This document shows positions 1-8,637 of a stretch of 64,000 nucleotides of DNA, piece by piece (within the stretch, counting starts at the first letter, position 1; each line of letters begins with the position of its first letter). The DNA lies in the NCBI RefSeq assembly GCF_947503705.1, contig NZ_CANNES010000013.1:49641-113640 (forward strand). Reading direction: 5' to 3'. A model generated the notes under the pieces. The model saw nothing but the letters and a program-made list of their open reading frames with translations. It was not told where the DNA came from and did no database searches. A program made the translations under genes and the position numbers. The DNA is from an uncultured Tateyamaria sp. Its GTDB lineage: Bacteria > Pseudomonadota > Alphaproteobacteria > Rhodobacterales > Rhodobacteraceae.

Positions 1-987
1 TTGAACCGACAGCGTGGCCGCATCAACACCGCGCACAATTGTCCGCATATCGGCGGCACCGTCCTGCGAGAGCAAGACAAAGCTGCCAGCCGCCAGGCCA
101 TCGACGCGGTCAAGACTGAGCACATCCGTGGGATCAGGCACCGGACGTACACGGCTCAGATAGTCGCCTGCAAAACCGGTGGTCACCCGCACGCTCAGCC
201 CATTGCCCCAACGCCCCGGATTGCGCGCCGATATGCTCAGCAGCGGTTCACCGTTCTGATCCGGCACAAGGGTCGCAGCCGCGCCCGCGCCCAACCCGAC
301 ACGAATGGTCTTGGTCAGGTCAAATCGGGCATCCAAGGGGCGCGCCCACGTGACAACGGCCCCGGCGACGGAGGCCACAAGCCGTTCATCCATCGCCGTC
401 GAGGCAATGGCGATGGGACGGGTCAGGTCGAAATCAGCCGCCACCGGCTGGTCCCAACTCAGAGTACGGGTCGCAAGATCGACAGCCGCGATCAGACGTT
501 CGACAGGCCGGGCGCCGCTCTGCTTGAGGATGGCGTGGTTGCCCGGCATGAAGCCTGACACGGTGCTCACAATCGAGGCCAAGCGCTCGGCCGGTTGCGC
601 GCCGTCGGTCAGGGCCTCACTGCTTTGCACAAGGGTTGCGACAGCACCGGGGCGGATACGTGCCGTGTCGGCCAACAGGCTGCTGGCACCATCCAAGGGC
701 TGCGCACCTGACGTCTGCGAATTGAGCGCAGGGGCCGCCACCCGCAACACGTGGCACCGCGTCCCGCCATTGTCGAAAAAGCCACGGACGGCATAGGCAA
801 GATAGGCGTTGTCCTGAAAATCGCCAAAGGCCGCGACAAAATCCGGCCACCCGTCAATGATAACCACCTGTCCCAACGGGCCACGCGCCGCGATGCCCAC
901 AAAACCCGCGACATCCATGCGCTCAGGCACAGACGGGACGCGGGTTGCGCGGGCGACATGAACGCCGGGATGGGTGGGTTGGAACAT
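1..987 (-). CDS. Second phage tail sheath-like protein of a contractile injection system (3' end outside window)
   Basis: This frame is open from ATG at 987 to the window edge, giving the first 329 residues of a longer protein. The N-terminus (FQPTHPGVHV, then an FVGIAARGPLGQ segment and AVRGFFDNGGTRCHVLRV near residues 70-90) is the typical sheath N-terminal pattern and resembles the complete sheath encoded upstream. Sheath subunits contract around an inner tube in phage tails and eCIS particles, and several sheath paralogues per eCIS cluster are normal. The start overlaps the stop of the tube gene as TGATG, so the two are translationally coupled. The C-terminal sheath domain cannot be checked here. 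Confidence 0.85.
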   Translation of the reverse strand, partial: MFQPTHPGVHVARATRVPSVPERMDVAGFVGIAARGPLGQVVIIDGWPDFVAAFGDFQDNAYLAYAVRGFFDNGGTRCHVLRVAAPALNSQTSGAQPLDGASSLLADTARIRPGAVATLVQSSEALTDGAQPAERLASIVSTVSGFMPGNHAILKQSGARPVERLIAAVDLATRTLSWDQPVAADFDLTRPIAIASTAMDERLVASVAGAVVTWARPLDARFDLTKTIRVGLGAGAAATLVPDQNGEPLLSISARNPGRWGNGLSVRVTTGFAGDYLSRVRPVPDPTDVLSLDRVDGLAAGSFVLLSQDGAADMRTIVRGVDAATLSVQ

Positions 988-1436
988 CAGGCAGCCGCCA
1001 GGGTCAGTTCGACGCGGTCCACGGCGATCTCGATCATCTCGATGGCCACGTCATTGGAGGTCGCATTGAAACTCGGTCCCTCCCACTTGGTGATGAACCC
1101 GTTGCGGAAAGACCAGCGCAGCCGGTCCACCTGCAACTCATCCGTCAGGATGATGGCCCCGTCGCGTAAAGGGGCGGCACCGTTCATGATTTCCAGGTAC
1201 CAGTTCCACAGTTGCAGATCGGTGGTGATGCCACGCTTGGCCTGCAGGTTTGTGAACTTGCGCAACCCATAGAGTTTGCGCACGTGCAGGTAGGCCTCGT
1301 CGCCTTCACGGTACTCGACCGCGTCCGTCTCAAAGGAAAGGCCCGAGAATTCGCTGCAGGAAAACCCGCTGATCCCCTCGAATTCCACCCGAAAGTTAAA
1401 GCCCTTGTAGGGGACGTTTGGATCTCTGTCTGGCAT
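987..1436 (-). CDS. Phage tail tube protein (T4 gp19-like) of a contractile injection system
   Basis: The 149-residue product has the length and sequence character of the gp19-like inner tube protein family. It contains a YKGFNFRVEFEGISGF start, a VEYREGDEAYLHVRKLYGL segment and a C-terminal EMIEIAVDRVEL strand. Tube proteins stack as hexameric rings inside the sheath. I chose the ATG at 1436 because residues before it do not fit the family and it lies just after the sheath gene ends (14 bases). It sits between two sheath genes, as in eCIS operons (Afp/PVC type). Whether the particle is an eCIS or a defective prophage tail cannot be decided without the baseplate and ATPase genes. Confidence 0.9.
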   Translation of the reverse strand: MPDRDPNVPYKGFNFRVEFEGISGFSCSEFSGLSFETDAVEYREGDEAYLHVRKLYGLRKFTNLQAKRGITTDLQLWNWYLEIMNGAAPLRDGAIILTDELQVDRLRWSFRNGFITKWEGPSFNATSNDVAIEMIEIAVDRVELTLAAA

Positions 1437-1449
1437 GGTCTGTCCTTTC

Positions 1450-3513
1450 TCAGGCTTCGCTGGCGAACATCGCGCTTTGGGTCTGGCTGATTTCCAGGAT
1501 GATGAATTCGGCCGGTTTGACCGGAGCGATCCCAATCTGCATCCGCAATTGGCCGTTATCGATATCGAGTTGGGTCATCGTGCTGGTGCCGCAGCGGATA
1601 AAGAACGCTTCTTCCTTCTTTGTTCCGAGCAGGGCACCGCGTCGCCATTGCTGGGTCAAAAACGCATCGACCGAGCCGATCAAGCGATCCCACAGACGCG
1701 GGTCATTGGGTTCAAGCACAGCCCATTGCGTCCCGATCTCGAGCGAGCGCTCGATCTGCACGAAGAGGCGGCGCACGGCGAGGTATTTCCAATCCGACAG
1801 GCTGGTGATGCAGCGCGCGCCGTAGATCCGGATGCCCATGCCATCAGCGCGCTTGTCGAGGATCGCGTTGATGTTGTTGGGCATCGGGTTGAGGATCTCG
1901 TGCTCACCCTTGGTGATCATCACCTCAACATCCGTCACATTGCGCATGACTTCATTGGCGGGGGATTTGAACACACCTCTCTCATTGTCAACGCGGGCGC
2001 ACAAACCCGCCATGTGGCCCGCCGGGCCAATGGCGCGCGGTTGATCCTCAACATCGCGGATGATGATGCGGGGATAGTAGATCGCCGCATATTTGCTGTC
2101 GAAGCGCAGCCGTTGGGCCTGAATACCCGTCAGCGATGGGATCGCAGACCCCGTCGCTTCGGGATCAAGCAGCGCCACGCGGTAGCGCAAGCGTTCGCAT
2201 TGCTCGATCATGGCGCCCTGCACGCCTGCATCCCCCCATCCGGGGGCACAGATGATTGAAATATCGTCAATCACCTCAAGTGCGCGCAAGCCTGTCCGTG
2301 CCCCCGCCCCGCCATCCACGCCGCGGATTTCGGCGGCATTGGGCGCGTCATCAATACCTGCGGTCGTCGCAGGCAGGCTGATACCATCGTCGCCCACGGG
2401 ATACACCATCGGGTCGGTGTCGGCGGGCATGGATGCTGCATCAATCCGCAACAGGGCCGAGCGTTGGTTGATCTGATCCACGACATATTTGCCCGGCACG
2501 TCGGCCATGGTCAGGCCGGAATACACCTCGGTGACCGCATCGTAACTGGCGGTAAGCGAAAACTCCTGCACCGTCAGAACCGTTTCAGTCGCGGGCGCCA
2601 CAGGCGCGACTGAGGCCACGGCAGGCCCTGCAAGGGTGACAATCGTACCGTTCACCGCCGTCACCTGGCGCAGTATCTTGTCCGTATCCGGGCCGCGATC
2701 AATCTGGACCCAGGCATTCACGTAAAACCCGGCCGAGGATGCGAGGCGGACATTGGTGTCGTCGACCGCAGGCGCGCCGACGAACCCGATTGCCACGCCG
2801 CGCGCAGCTGTGATCCGCTGGGTCGTGATCTCGATTTCGTCACCCCAGCTGCCGGGCTCTGCCGCTGTCAGAGTGAGGCTTGCGGGTCGTGCCGCGACTT
2901 GCGGCACACCATCCGCATCCAGCCCACCCAACCCGCTGGTCACGGTCGAGGCCGTGGCGCGAAAGGCTGTCGGGCCCGCAGGCGTGATGTCGAGGTTCGC
3001 AGTCAGCGTCACGTCGCCTGTGGCGCTATCCACGCCCGCCGCCGCAATCGCCATGGCTGACGATGTATAGGTGATCCCGTCTTCGATATAGGTGAAGGTC
3101 AGGGCTGTGCCTTCACGCAGCCCGAGCGTGCTGGTCAGGCGGGCTGTAGGTCCGCCAACGGCAGCGTCCGCGCCTGGGGCCAGACGGGCAATGACGCCCC
3201 CTTGAGTGGCAAAGGCCGTGGCAGCCGCCGTGTTGCCTGCCGCGCGCATGACATAAAGCCGACGACCGCCATTGGCGAAAAAACCTTGGGCGGCATAGAA
3301 TAATTCTCCAGCCGTACCCGCCGCGGCAGGCAACGCACCGCCAAAGCGTTGGCGGAATTGCAGCATGTTTGTCACGAGAACCGGCGTGCCCGACACCGGG
3401 CCTCGCACGGCATGGCCAACCATGCCGGTCGTGCTGGTGCTGACCGCCTCGATGGAGGGCGGCTTGAGGTCTTTTTCTTCGATATAGACGCCCGGAGCGC
3501 GATACTCAGCCAT
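1450..3513 (-). CDS. Phage tail sheath protein (main sheath) of a contractile injection system
   Basis: This is a 687-residue tail sheath subunit. The N-terminus MAEYRAPGVYIEE is the classic sheath start. The C-terminal domain (about residues 570-687) contains NDPRLWDRLIGSVDAFLTQQ, then GALLG and LRMQIGIAPVKPAEFIILEI, which is the conserved sheath core and its terminal strand. Residues about 130-350 look like a variable surface insertion. It forms the contractile outer sleeve. The gene lies 30 bases after the unknown 361-residue protein and 13 bases before the tube gene, in one minus-strand operon. The length is larger than many eCIS sheaths because of the insertion. Confidence 0.93.
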   Translation of the reverse strand: MAEYRAPGVYIEEKDLKPPSIEAVSTSTTGMVGHAVRGPVSGTPVLVTNMLQFRQRFGGALPAAAGTAGELFYAAQGFFANGGRRLYVMRAAGNTAAATAFATQGGVIARLAPGADAAVGGPTARLTSTLGLREGTALTFTYIEDGITYTSSAMAIAAAGVDSATGDVTLTANLDITPAGPTAFRATASTVTSGLGGLDADGVPQVAARPASLTLTAAEPGSWGDEIEITTQRITAARGVAIGFVGAPAVDDTNVRLASSAGFYVNAWVQIDRGPDTDKILRQVTAVNGTIVTLAGPAVASVAPVAPATETVLTVQEFSLTASYDAVTEVYSGLTMADVPGKYVVDQINQRSALLRIDAASMPADTDPMVYPVGDDGISLPATTAGIDDAPNAAEIRGVDGGAGARTGLRALEVIDDISIICAPGWGDAGVQGAMIEQCERLRYRVALLDPEATGSAIPSLTGIQAQRLRFDSKYAAIYYPRIIIRDVEDQPRAIGPAGHMAGLCARVDNERGVFKSPANEVMRNVTDVEVMITKGEHEILNPMPNNINAILDKRADGMGIRIYGARCITSLSDWKYLAVRRLFVQIERSLEIGTQWAVLEPNDPRLWDRLIGSVDAFLTQQWRRGALLGTKKEEAFFIRCGTSTMTQLDIDNGQLRMQIGIAPVKPAEFIILEISQTQSAMFASEA

Positions 3514-3543
3514 GGCAAGAGTTCCTTATGTTTGAGGGCAAAT

Positions 3544-4629
3544 TCATGGGACAAGATACCAATCGACGGGCCCAGCCCGCAGCGTGGCCACCGCGAGGGC
3601 GGCGCTGTCGGTCGTGAGACCGGGGGCAGATACCTCCAGCGTAGGTACGCCGATGCGGGCGAAACCCGGGACCCGGTAATCACCCGCCGGGCCGGTCACG
3701 ATCTGAGCATCGTGATACCGGTCGGGCTGGCCTGCAGCCCGCAGAACCAGAACACCGCCCGAGGCCGGCAAGGCTTCCAGCCACAGAACCGCCTCACCGG
3801 CAAAACTCTCGCCGACCAGCGCTGCATTGGCACCGCTAAAGCCGCCAAGAGTGAACCGGTTCATGGTCGTGCCGGTCGCAATGGTGCCAATCAACGGTTC
3901 GCTGAGCCGCGCAAGGGCGGCAGGGGCGGGTTGATCGGGATGGGCCAGAACCTGTGAAATCTGGGCATAAATCCGTCGGTGTTCCGGACCTGTGCGCAAC
4001 AGCTGACCTGCACTAACCCCCGTCCCATCCGTCATGGCGACAAAAGCTTGGCCCGCTTGCGCGTCCTCGAACACCACCACATCCGCTTGCGGCGCAATGG
4101 CCCGGCGGCGCAGGGTGGCCCCCGCCCCGGGTGCCGCCCGCAAAGGTTGGCGCAGCAGCAAGGGCAGTTCGCCGCCCGGCGCAGGCAGCGGCGAAATGGA
4201 CAAGGTCGCGCCCGGCACAGGCTCATAGGTCGGGGTCGGCCCAACCGTGCGCCCATAGACGCGGCCACCAATGGCAAAGGGCGCGGCCCGCATGGCAAAG
4301 TCGACGCGAAGCGGCAGCGGGGCGAACGCGGGAATGGTGATGTTTTGCACGCGCGCCCGGTAGCCTTCGGCGCTCAGTGTAACCGTCGTCGCATGGGGAA
4401 CGGACCGATCGGAAAAAACCGTGGCGGCATTTCCCGCCAGACCGATGTCACTGTCTGACCGGGCGGCAAAAAGCAGCGGCTCGGGGCTGGTGACCTGCAC
4501 CTCGCGGGCCATGGCGCGCCCGTCCGCATCATCGCTGACCTGACCCGTGATAAAGATACGGTCGCGGCCAACGACATCCGGCACCACATGATAGGTCCGA
4601 CCTCCGCTTATGACGGCAGTCCCCCTCAT
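3544..4629 (-). CDS. Unknown protein of the contractile injection operon, carboxypeptidase-regulatory-like segments
   Basis: The 361-residue product is not one I can name. Residues about 25-105 and 115-150 look like beta-sandwich segments (GRVYGR...YEPVPGATLSI resembles carboxypeptidase-regulatory-like repeats). The rest is rich in Ala, Gly and Pro and has no signal peptide or membrane segment. Its start overlaps the stop of the DUF4255 gene by ATGA, and the main sheath gene follows it, so it is almost certainly a structural or assembly part of the particle. Surface decoration or a tail-terminator partner is a guess from position only. Confidence 0.75.
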   Translation of the reverse strand: MRGTAVISGGRTYHVVPDVVGRDRIFITGQVSDDADGRAMAREVQVTSPEPLLFAARSDSDIGLAGNAATVFSDRSVPHATTVTLSAEGYRARVQNITIPAFAPLPLRVDFAMRAAPFAIGGRVYGRTVGPTPTYEPVPGATLSISPLPAPGGELPLLLRQPLRAAPGAGATLRRRAIAPQADVVVFEDAQAGQAFVAMTDGTGVSAGQLLRTGPEHRRIYAQISQVLAHPDQPAPAALARLSEPLIGTIATGTTMNRFTLGGFSGANAALVGESFAGEAVLWLEALPASGGVLVLRAAGQPDRYHDAQIVTGPAGDYRVPGFARIGVPTLEVSAPGLTTDSAALAVATLRAGPVDWYLVP

Positions 4630-5216
4630 CCTGCATCTACAATCTGGCTATATTCCGTCTGGCGGTCAGTGACGGCTGGAGCGCGCTCAAAGCTGCGGGT
4701 CGAGGCGATTGAGGCGTATTCCACCAGATACGGCACGCTCAGCCGGTAGGGTTCGTTCATGGCCTGCCAGATGCGCAGGCTGTTCTCGAACCCCTGCTTT
4801 TCAATGTGGATGCGCAGCGGTGCATCGTCGGAACCTTGCAGCCCCTCATTTGTGAACTCAGGGCCAAGGCGCGCATTGGCGTCAAAGGCCTGCATCGCGT
4901 GGCCCAGTAGCCGCTGAGTTGTGACTTCATCCGCACTGAGCGGGGTAACGAGGTAATGGAGCGTGAGCGACAACGGCGCAGGCATCATCCGGCCATCCGG
5001 GCGCAAAGTGGGCAGCGCATTGTCCAACTCGCCATAGCGTTGAACGCGAAATAACCAAAGCGACACGATATTGGCCCCTGCGGCTGGCGTGCCAATCTCG
5101 CGAGGTGAACGTAGATCAACGGTCGTTCCCAGGAACGGACCAGCATGGGTAAAAACAGAGCGCAACAAGGCTTGCAACGACTGGCTGACCTGGCTAATGG
5201 CGGCGGACCCGGCCAT
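4626..5216 (-). CDS. DUF4255 (Pvc16/Afp16-like) tail terminator protein
   Basis: This 196-residue protein has the DUF4255 pattern: an N-terminal helix (ISQVSQSLQALLRSVF), a central segment with SLWLFRVQRYGELDN, and the strongly typical PLSLTLHYLVTPL, followed by a C-terminal stretch ending in YRLSVPYLVEYASI. In Afp/PVC-type contractile systems this family caps the sheath/tube and sets tail length. I chose ATG 5216 because it follows the upstream stop by one base and the family starts there. This gene is the best single argument that the locus is an eCIS-type cluster and not only a prophage. Confidence 0.88.
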   Translation of the reverse strand: MAGSAAISQVSQSLQALLRSVFTHAGPFLGTTVDLRSPREIGTPAAGANIVSLWLFRVQRYGELDNALPTLRPDGRMMPAPLSLTLHYLVTPLSADEVTTQRLLGHAMQAFDANARLGPEFTNEGLQGSDDAPLRIHIEKQGFENSLRIWQAMNEPYRLSVPYLVEYASIASTRSFERAPAVTDRQTEYSQIVDAG

Positions 5217-5217
5217 G

Positions 5218-5580
5218 TTATGCCCCCCCCTCAATAGCGGCGCAGAGCGATCCGACGGAGATGTCATTGAGGGTCGCAACCTCTTGACGCCATTCGCGCA
5301 ACTGGATTTGTGCGGGGCCGTTGAACAAGGTGATGATCCGGCGATCGGGTCCGCCGCTTTGCATCCACTTTTCAAGGATATCGGGGCGGCGCACGGTATC
5401 GGCGGCCCCGAGGATCAGCACTTCGGGCGTATGGGTCGCAATCGCCGCTTCGAGGTTTTCAGTGGGCACATTGTGGGCCACGACTTCGGCATTCGCACAG
5501 CGCGCGATCGCCTCGCTCACCAGCATCCAATGCATCGTTGCCACCTGGTCGGCCAGAATTTTCAGCGGTGCAGCGCCCAT
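5218..5580 (-). CDS. Small receiver-like protein lacking the phospho-acceptor
   Basis: A 120-residue protein has an alternating strand/helix pattern resembling a CheY-like receiver: a hydrophobic strand VLILGAADTV near residue 57, then IITLFNG, and a final helix. Where a receiver would carry its phosphorylated Asp it has Gly, and the N-terminal acidic pair is absent, so it should not be phosphorylated. The start at 5580 is chosen over an earlier ATG at 5613 because the extra residues are Arg-rich and unlike the fold. One base separates it from the DUF4255 gene. The receiver assignment is my reading of a weak pattern; the gene itself is well supported by its operon position. Confidence 0.6.
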   Translation of the reverse strand: MGAAPLKILADQVATMHWMLVSEAIARCANAEVVAHNVPTENLEAAIATHTPEVLILGAADTVRRPDILEKWMQSGGPDRRIITLFNGPAQIQLREWRQEVATLNDISVGSLCAAIEGGA

Positions 5581-5616
5581 TCGCGTCCTCCATCTGACAC
5601 GATGCTGCATCAACGA

Positions 5617-5808
5617 TCACATGTTGGACCATGGACCAAAGCCGCCCAAATTCGGCCCTGAACCGGATGTAGGCGGATGGCCTAGACCATCCTTGCCCGC
5701 GGTCTGGACCATATGGCCCGGACCGCTCGCCGGAACATCAAAGGGCCCGCGGAGCCGCAGGCCATATCGTGGGGATTTTGGGGAGGTTGAGGACGTTTCT
5801 GCAGACAA
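5617..5808 (-). CDS. Possible small Gly/Pro-rich protein, TTG start
   Basis: An open frame of 63 codons lies between the regulator and the receiver-like gene. It would start at TTG 5808, with an in-frame stop a few codons upstream and no clear ribosome binding site. The product is rich in Gly, Pro and Ser (LRLRGPFDVPASGPGHM, NLGGFGPWSN) with no recognisable domain. It has the same direction as the injection-system operon. It could equally be non-coding leader, since the 330 bases between the flanking genes would also hold the operon promoter. Confidence 0.3.
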   Translation of the reverse strand: MSAETSSTSPKSPRYGLRLRGPFDVPASGPGHMVQTAGKDGLGHPPTSGSGPNLGGFGPWSNM

Positions 5809-5872
5809 CGAGACGGGGCCCGCAGTTCATACCGGGGGCCCCCATCACGCTGGTTGGTTTGAGAGTCGTCGC

Positions 5873-6541
5873 CTAGAACCGGCCCGCCCGGGCCATTGCG
5901 CCTGCTTCCTGCCTGCGCGTGACTTCCAGTTTTTCCAGCACATTGTGCACATGGTTCTTGACCGTGGCGGCGCTGATGCCAAGGCGGCGGGCGATTTCCT
6001 TGTTGGTGGCGCCGCGCTCCAGGTCCGACAGAATCTGCGTCTCGCGCGGTGTCAAACGGCGCGTGACCTCCATGGGGCGGCACTGCTCCACACGGTCGAT
6101 CAGGGCCGTGACCAAGGCGGCGGTGGTGCGGGGCGTGCTGGAAAACTCACCCCGGGCCACACTGCGGATGGCGGCAACGACATCCTCGATGCTGCCATTG
6201 TCATCGACAAATCCCGCCACCCCCAACTGCGCCCAGTCGGCAACGTCGAGACTGGTGCTGCCAATGGCGATGCCGACCAGCTTGCTGCATGGACAGACAC
6301 CCCTCAGGGCAGCCGCAAAATCGCTCGCCCCGGCAGAGGCGATATCGAGAACCACGACATTGGCCCGGCCTTCGACAATTTTTCTGGTGGATTGATCATT
6401 CAACCGCCCGCGCCCGATGATCTCAACCTGATCACAGCGCGAGAGTTGCAGATGCAAGCCTTCGGACACCAGGTCCACATTGCTTGCGACGAACACATGC
6501 GGCAAAGCCGCTGTTTCAGTGCCGAACGGGGATTGGTCCAT
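5873..6541 (-). CDS. LuxR/NarL-type transcriptional regulator with atypical receiver
   Basis: This 222-residue protein has a receiver-like N-terminal domain (about 10-125) and a LuxR-type helix-turn-helix (about 150-210: RRLTPRETQILSDLERGATN, then KEIARRLGISAATVKNHVHN). A candidate phospho-acceptor Asp is present in VVVLDIA, but the acidic pair normally found at the first strand is replaced (HVFVASNVD). I chose ATG 6541; a longer start at 6613 adds only non-family residues. It is the first gene of the minus-strand injection-system block and the likely regulator of that operon (inferred from position). No partner kinase is visible. Confidence 0.88.
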   Translation of the reverse strand: MDQSPFGTETAALPHVFVASNVDLVSEGLHLQLSRCDQVEIIGRGRLNDQSTRKIVEGRANVVVLDIASAGASDFAAALRGVCPCSKLVGIAIGSTSLDVADWAQLGVAGFVDDNGSIEDVVAAIRSVARGEFSSTPRTTAALVTALIDRVEQCRPMEVTRRLTPRETQILSDLERGATNKEIARRLGISAATVKNHVHNVLEKLEVTRRQEAGAMARAGRF

Positions 6542-6903
6542 GACCCGACAGTATGCTCCCTTTAATTCAGTCGGTTTTAGAGGCCGACCGCAACCGGTAT
6601 GCCGTGCATGCAACCCTTGCTATCCCCGTATGCAAGAGCGATGCCGCGACGCGGTTTCATTTCAGAAATATCCGCACTAATTTCTATTTAAACGCGAAAA
6701 CGATTATCCCGTTAAAGTAGTCCCTACGTCGATTCGAGGCAAGGCAGCCCTCGGCCACAACAAGAACCCGACATTTTTCCGCCGATCAGACATCCTGAAC
6801 CCAGGTCAATTTCGTGGTTGAGCACAACGGTCGCACGAGAGAGAGTGACGGCACATCGTCGGACGGGCGCCATGCCAACGCGCCGCAAAAGGGGAACACC
6901 ATC
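6542..6903. promoter_or_regulatory. Divergent intergenic region between the LuxR-type gene and the dehydratase
   Basis: These 362 bases separate two divergent genes and contain no gene I can support. An AT-rich core at about 6656-6720 is the likely promoter area for one or both directions. AACG and CGTT half-sites flank 6697-6713. I did not find a convincing sigma-70 box pair. A purine-rich AAAGGGG at 6887-6894 serves as the ribosome binding site of the dehydratase at 6904. Confidence 0.4.
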
Positions 6904-8637
6904 ATGCACCGCAAGGACAAATCAGAGCTGCGTTCGGCCCGCTGGTTCGCCCCTGACGATCTGCGGTCCTTTGGGCATCGGTCGCGCGCAATGCAGATGG
7001 GGTTGGATGCTCAGGATTGGGAAGGCAAGCCCATCATCGCCATCCTTAACACATGGTCCGAACTGCAACCCTGCCATATGCATTTCAAGGATCGGGTCGA
7101 ATTCGTTAAAAAGGGCATCTTACAGGCTGGCGGGATGCCTGTCGAAATCCCTGTGCATTCGCTGGGCGAACAGCTTTTGAAACCCTCTGCCATGCTTTAT
7201 CGCAACATGGTCGCGATGGAGGTTGAGGAAGTCCTGCGCTCCAACCCGGTGGATGGGGCCGTTCTGATGGGCGGCTGTGACAAGTCCACGCCTGCTCTGG
7301 TCATGGGGGCGGTGTCGATGGGCCTGCCTTTCATCTTTCTGCCTGCCGGTCCGATGCTGCGCGGGAATTACGCGGGCAAGGTTCTAGGCTCGGGCGCGGA
7401 TGCCTGGAAATACTGGGATGCCCGGCGCGCAGGCGAAATATCGGCGGATGAGTGGCAGGGGATCGAGGGCGGCATTGCCCGCAGCTATGGCCACTGCATG
7501 ACCATGGGCACAGCCAGCACGATGACGGCCATCGCCGAAGGGTTCGGGCTGTGCCTGCCCGGCGCCTCGTCGATCCCGGCCCCCGATGTGGGCCACCAAA
7601 GGATGAGTGCGACCTGCGGGCGACGCATTGTCGACATGGTATGGGAAGATCTGACACCGGATCAAATCATCACCCCTGCCAGCACCCGCAATGCGGTCAC
7701 GGTCGCGATGGCCACGGGCTGCTCGACCAACGCTATTATTCATCTCATAGCCATGGCCCGGCGCGCAAGGGTGCCATTGGAGTTGGCCGATCTGGACGCC
7801 ATCGGGCGCACAACACCGGTGATCGCCAATATCCGCCCCTCTGGGTCTGAATATCTGATGGAAGATTTCTTTTACGCCGGCGGCCTGCCTGCCTTGATGA
7901 ACGAGTTGGGCAACAAGCTGGATCTGAGCGCCGTGACGGTGACCGGCAAACCCTTGGGCGATTGCATCAAGGGCGCGCCAAACTACAACCCGGACGTCAT
8001 TCGCCCCTTGTCCAACCCGGTCTATCACGAGGGGTCGCTTGCCGTGCTCAAGGGCAATCTGGCGCCTGATGGGGCAGTGATCAAACCTGCAGCCATGGAC
8101 CCGAAATTCATGACCCATCGCGGCCCTGCCCTTGTCGCCGACAGCTACGCCGCCCTCAAGGCGATCATTGATGACCCCGACGCGCCTGTGACGGCCGACA
8201 CTGTCCTGATCTTGCGCAACGCAGGCCCCCAAGGCGGCCCCGGCATGCCCGAATGGGGGATGATCCCGATGCCACAAAAGCTATTGAACGAGGGGCATCG
8301 CGACATGGTTCGTCTGTCAGATGCGCGAATAAGCGGCACGAGCTACGGGGCCTGCATCCTGCACGTGGCACCCGAGGCGTTCATTGGCGGGCCGCTGGCC
8401 TTGATCGAGACGGGCGACATCATCGTGTTGGATGTGCCGAACCGCCGTTTGGAAGTTGAGTTGCCAGAGGCTGAATTGGCCACCCGCCGCGCCGCGTGGA
8501 CCCCGCCAGAACCACGCTATCAACGCGGCTATGGCTGGGTGTTTTCCAAACACGTGGAGCAGGCCGACAAAGGCTGCGACTTTGACTTTCTCCGCACCGA
8601 ATTTGGCGGCCCGGTACCAGAGCCCGAGATTAACTAG
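6904..8637 (+). CDS. IlvD/Edd family dehydratase, L-arabinonate dehydratase-like
   Basis: The 577-residue product is a full-length IlvD/Edd dehydratase. Cys57 (SELQPC), Cys125 (GGCDKSTPA) and Cys198 (GHCMTMG) are placed as the iron-sulfur ligands of the family, and Lys127 lies beside the second Cys. Length and motifs fit the sugar-acid dehydratase branch (L-arabinonate/D-xylonate type) better than dihydroxy-acid dehydratase for branched-chain amino acids. It would dehydrate an aldonic acid to a 2-keto-3-deoxy acid in the cytoplasm. ATG 6904 has a good purine-rich site; longer starts lack family homology. It converges with an aldo/keto reductase with overlapping stop codons. The exact sugar acid cannot be read from sequence. 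Confidence 0.88.
   Translation: MHRKDKSELRSARWFAPDDLRSFGHRSRAMQMGLDAQDWEGKPIIAILNTWSELQPCHMHFKDRVEFVKKGILQAGGMPVEIPVHSLGEQLLKPSAMLYRNMVAMEVEEVLRSNPVDGAVLMGGCDKSTPALVMGAVSMGLPFIFLPAGPMLRGNYAGKVLGSGADAWKYWDARRAGEISADEWQGIEGGIARSYGHCMTMGTASTMTAIAEGFGLCLPGASSIPAPDVGHQRMSATCGRRIVDMVWEDLTPDQIITPASTRNAVTVAMATGCSTNAIIHLIAMARRARVPLELADLDAIGRTTPVIANIRPSGSEYLMEDFFYAGGLPALMNELGNKLDLSAVTVTGKPLGDCIKGAPNYNPDVIRPLSNPVYHEGSLAVLKGNLAPDGAVIKPAAMDPKFMTHRGPALVADSYAALKAIIDDPDAPVTADTVLILRNAGPQGGPGMPEWGMIPMPQKLLNEGHRDMVRLSDARISGTSYGACILHVAPEAFIGGPLALIETGDIIVLDVPNRRLEVELPEAELATRRAAWTPPEPRYQRGYGWVFSKHVEQADKGCDFDFLRTEFGGPVPEPEIN

Noticed and set aside
5321..6565. Plus-strand open frame spanning the receiver-like and LuxR-type genes (414 codons)
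   Set aside because: It crosses two well-supported minus-strand genes and the gap between them with no domain of its own.
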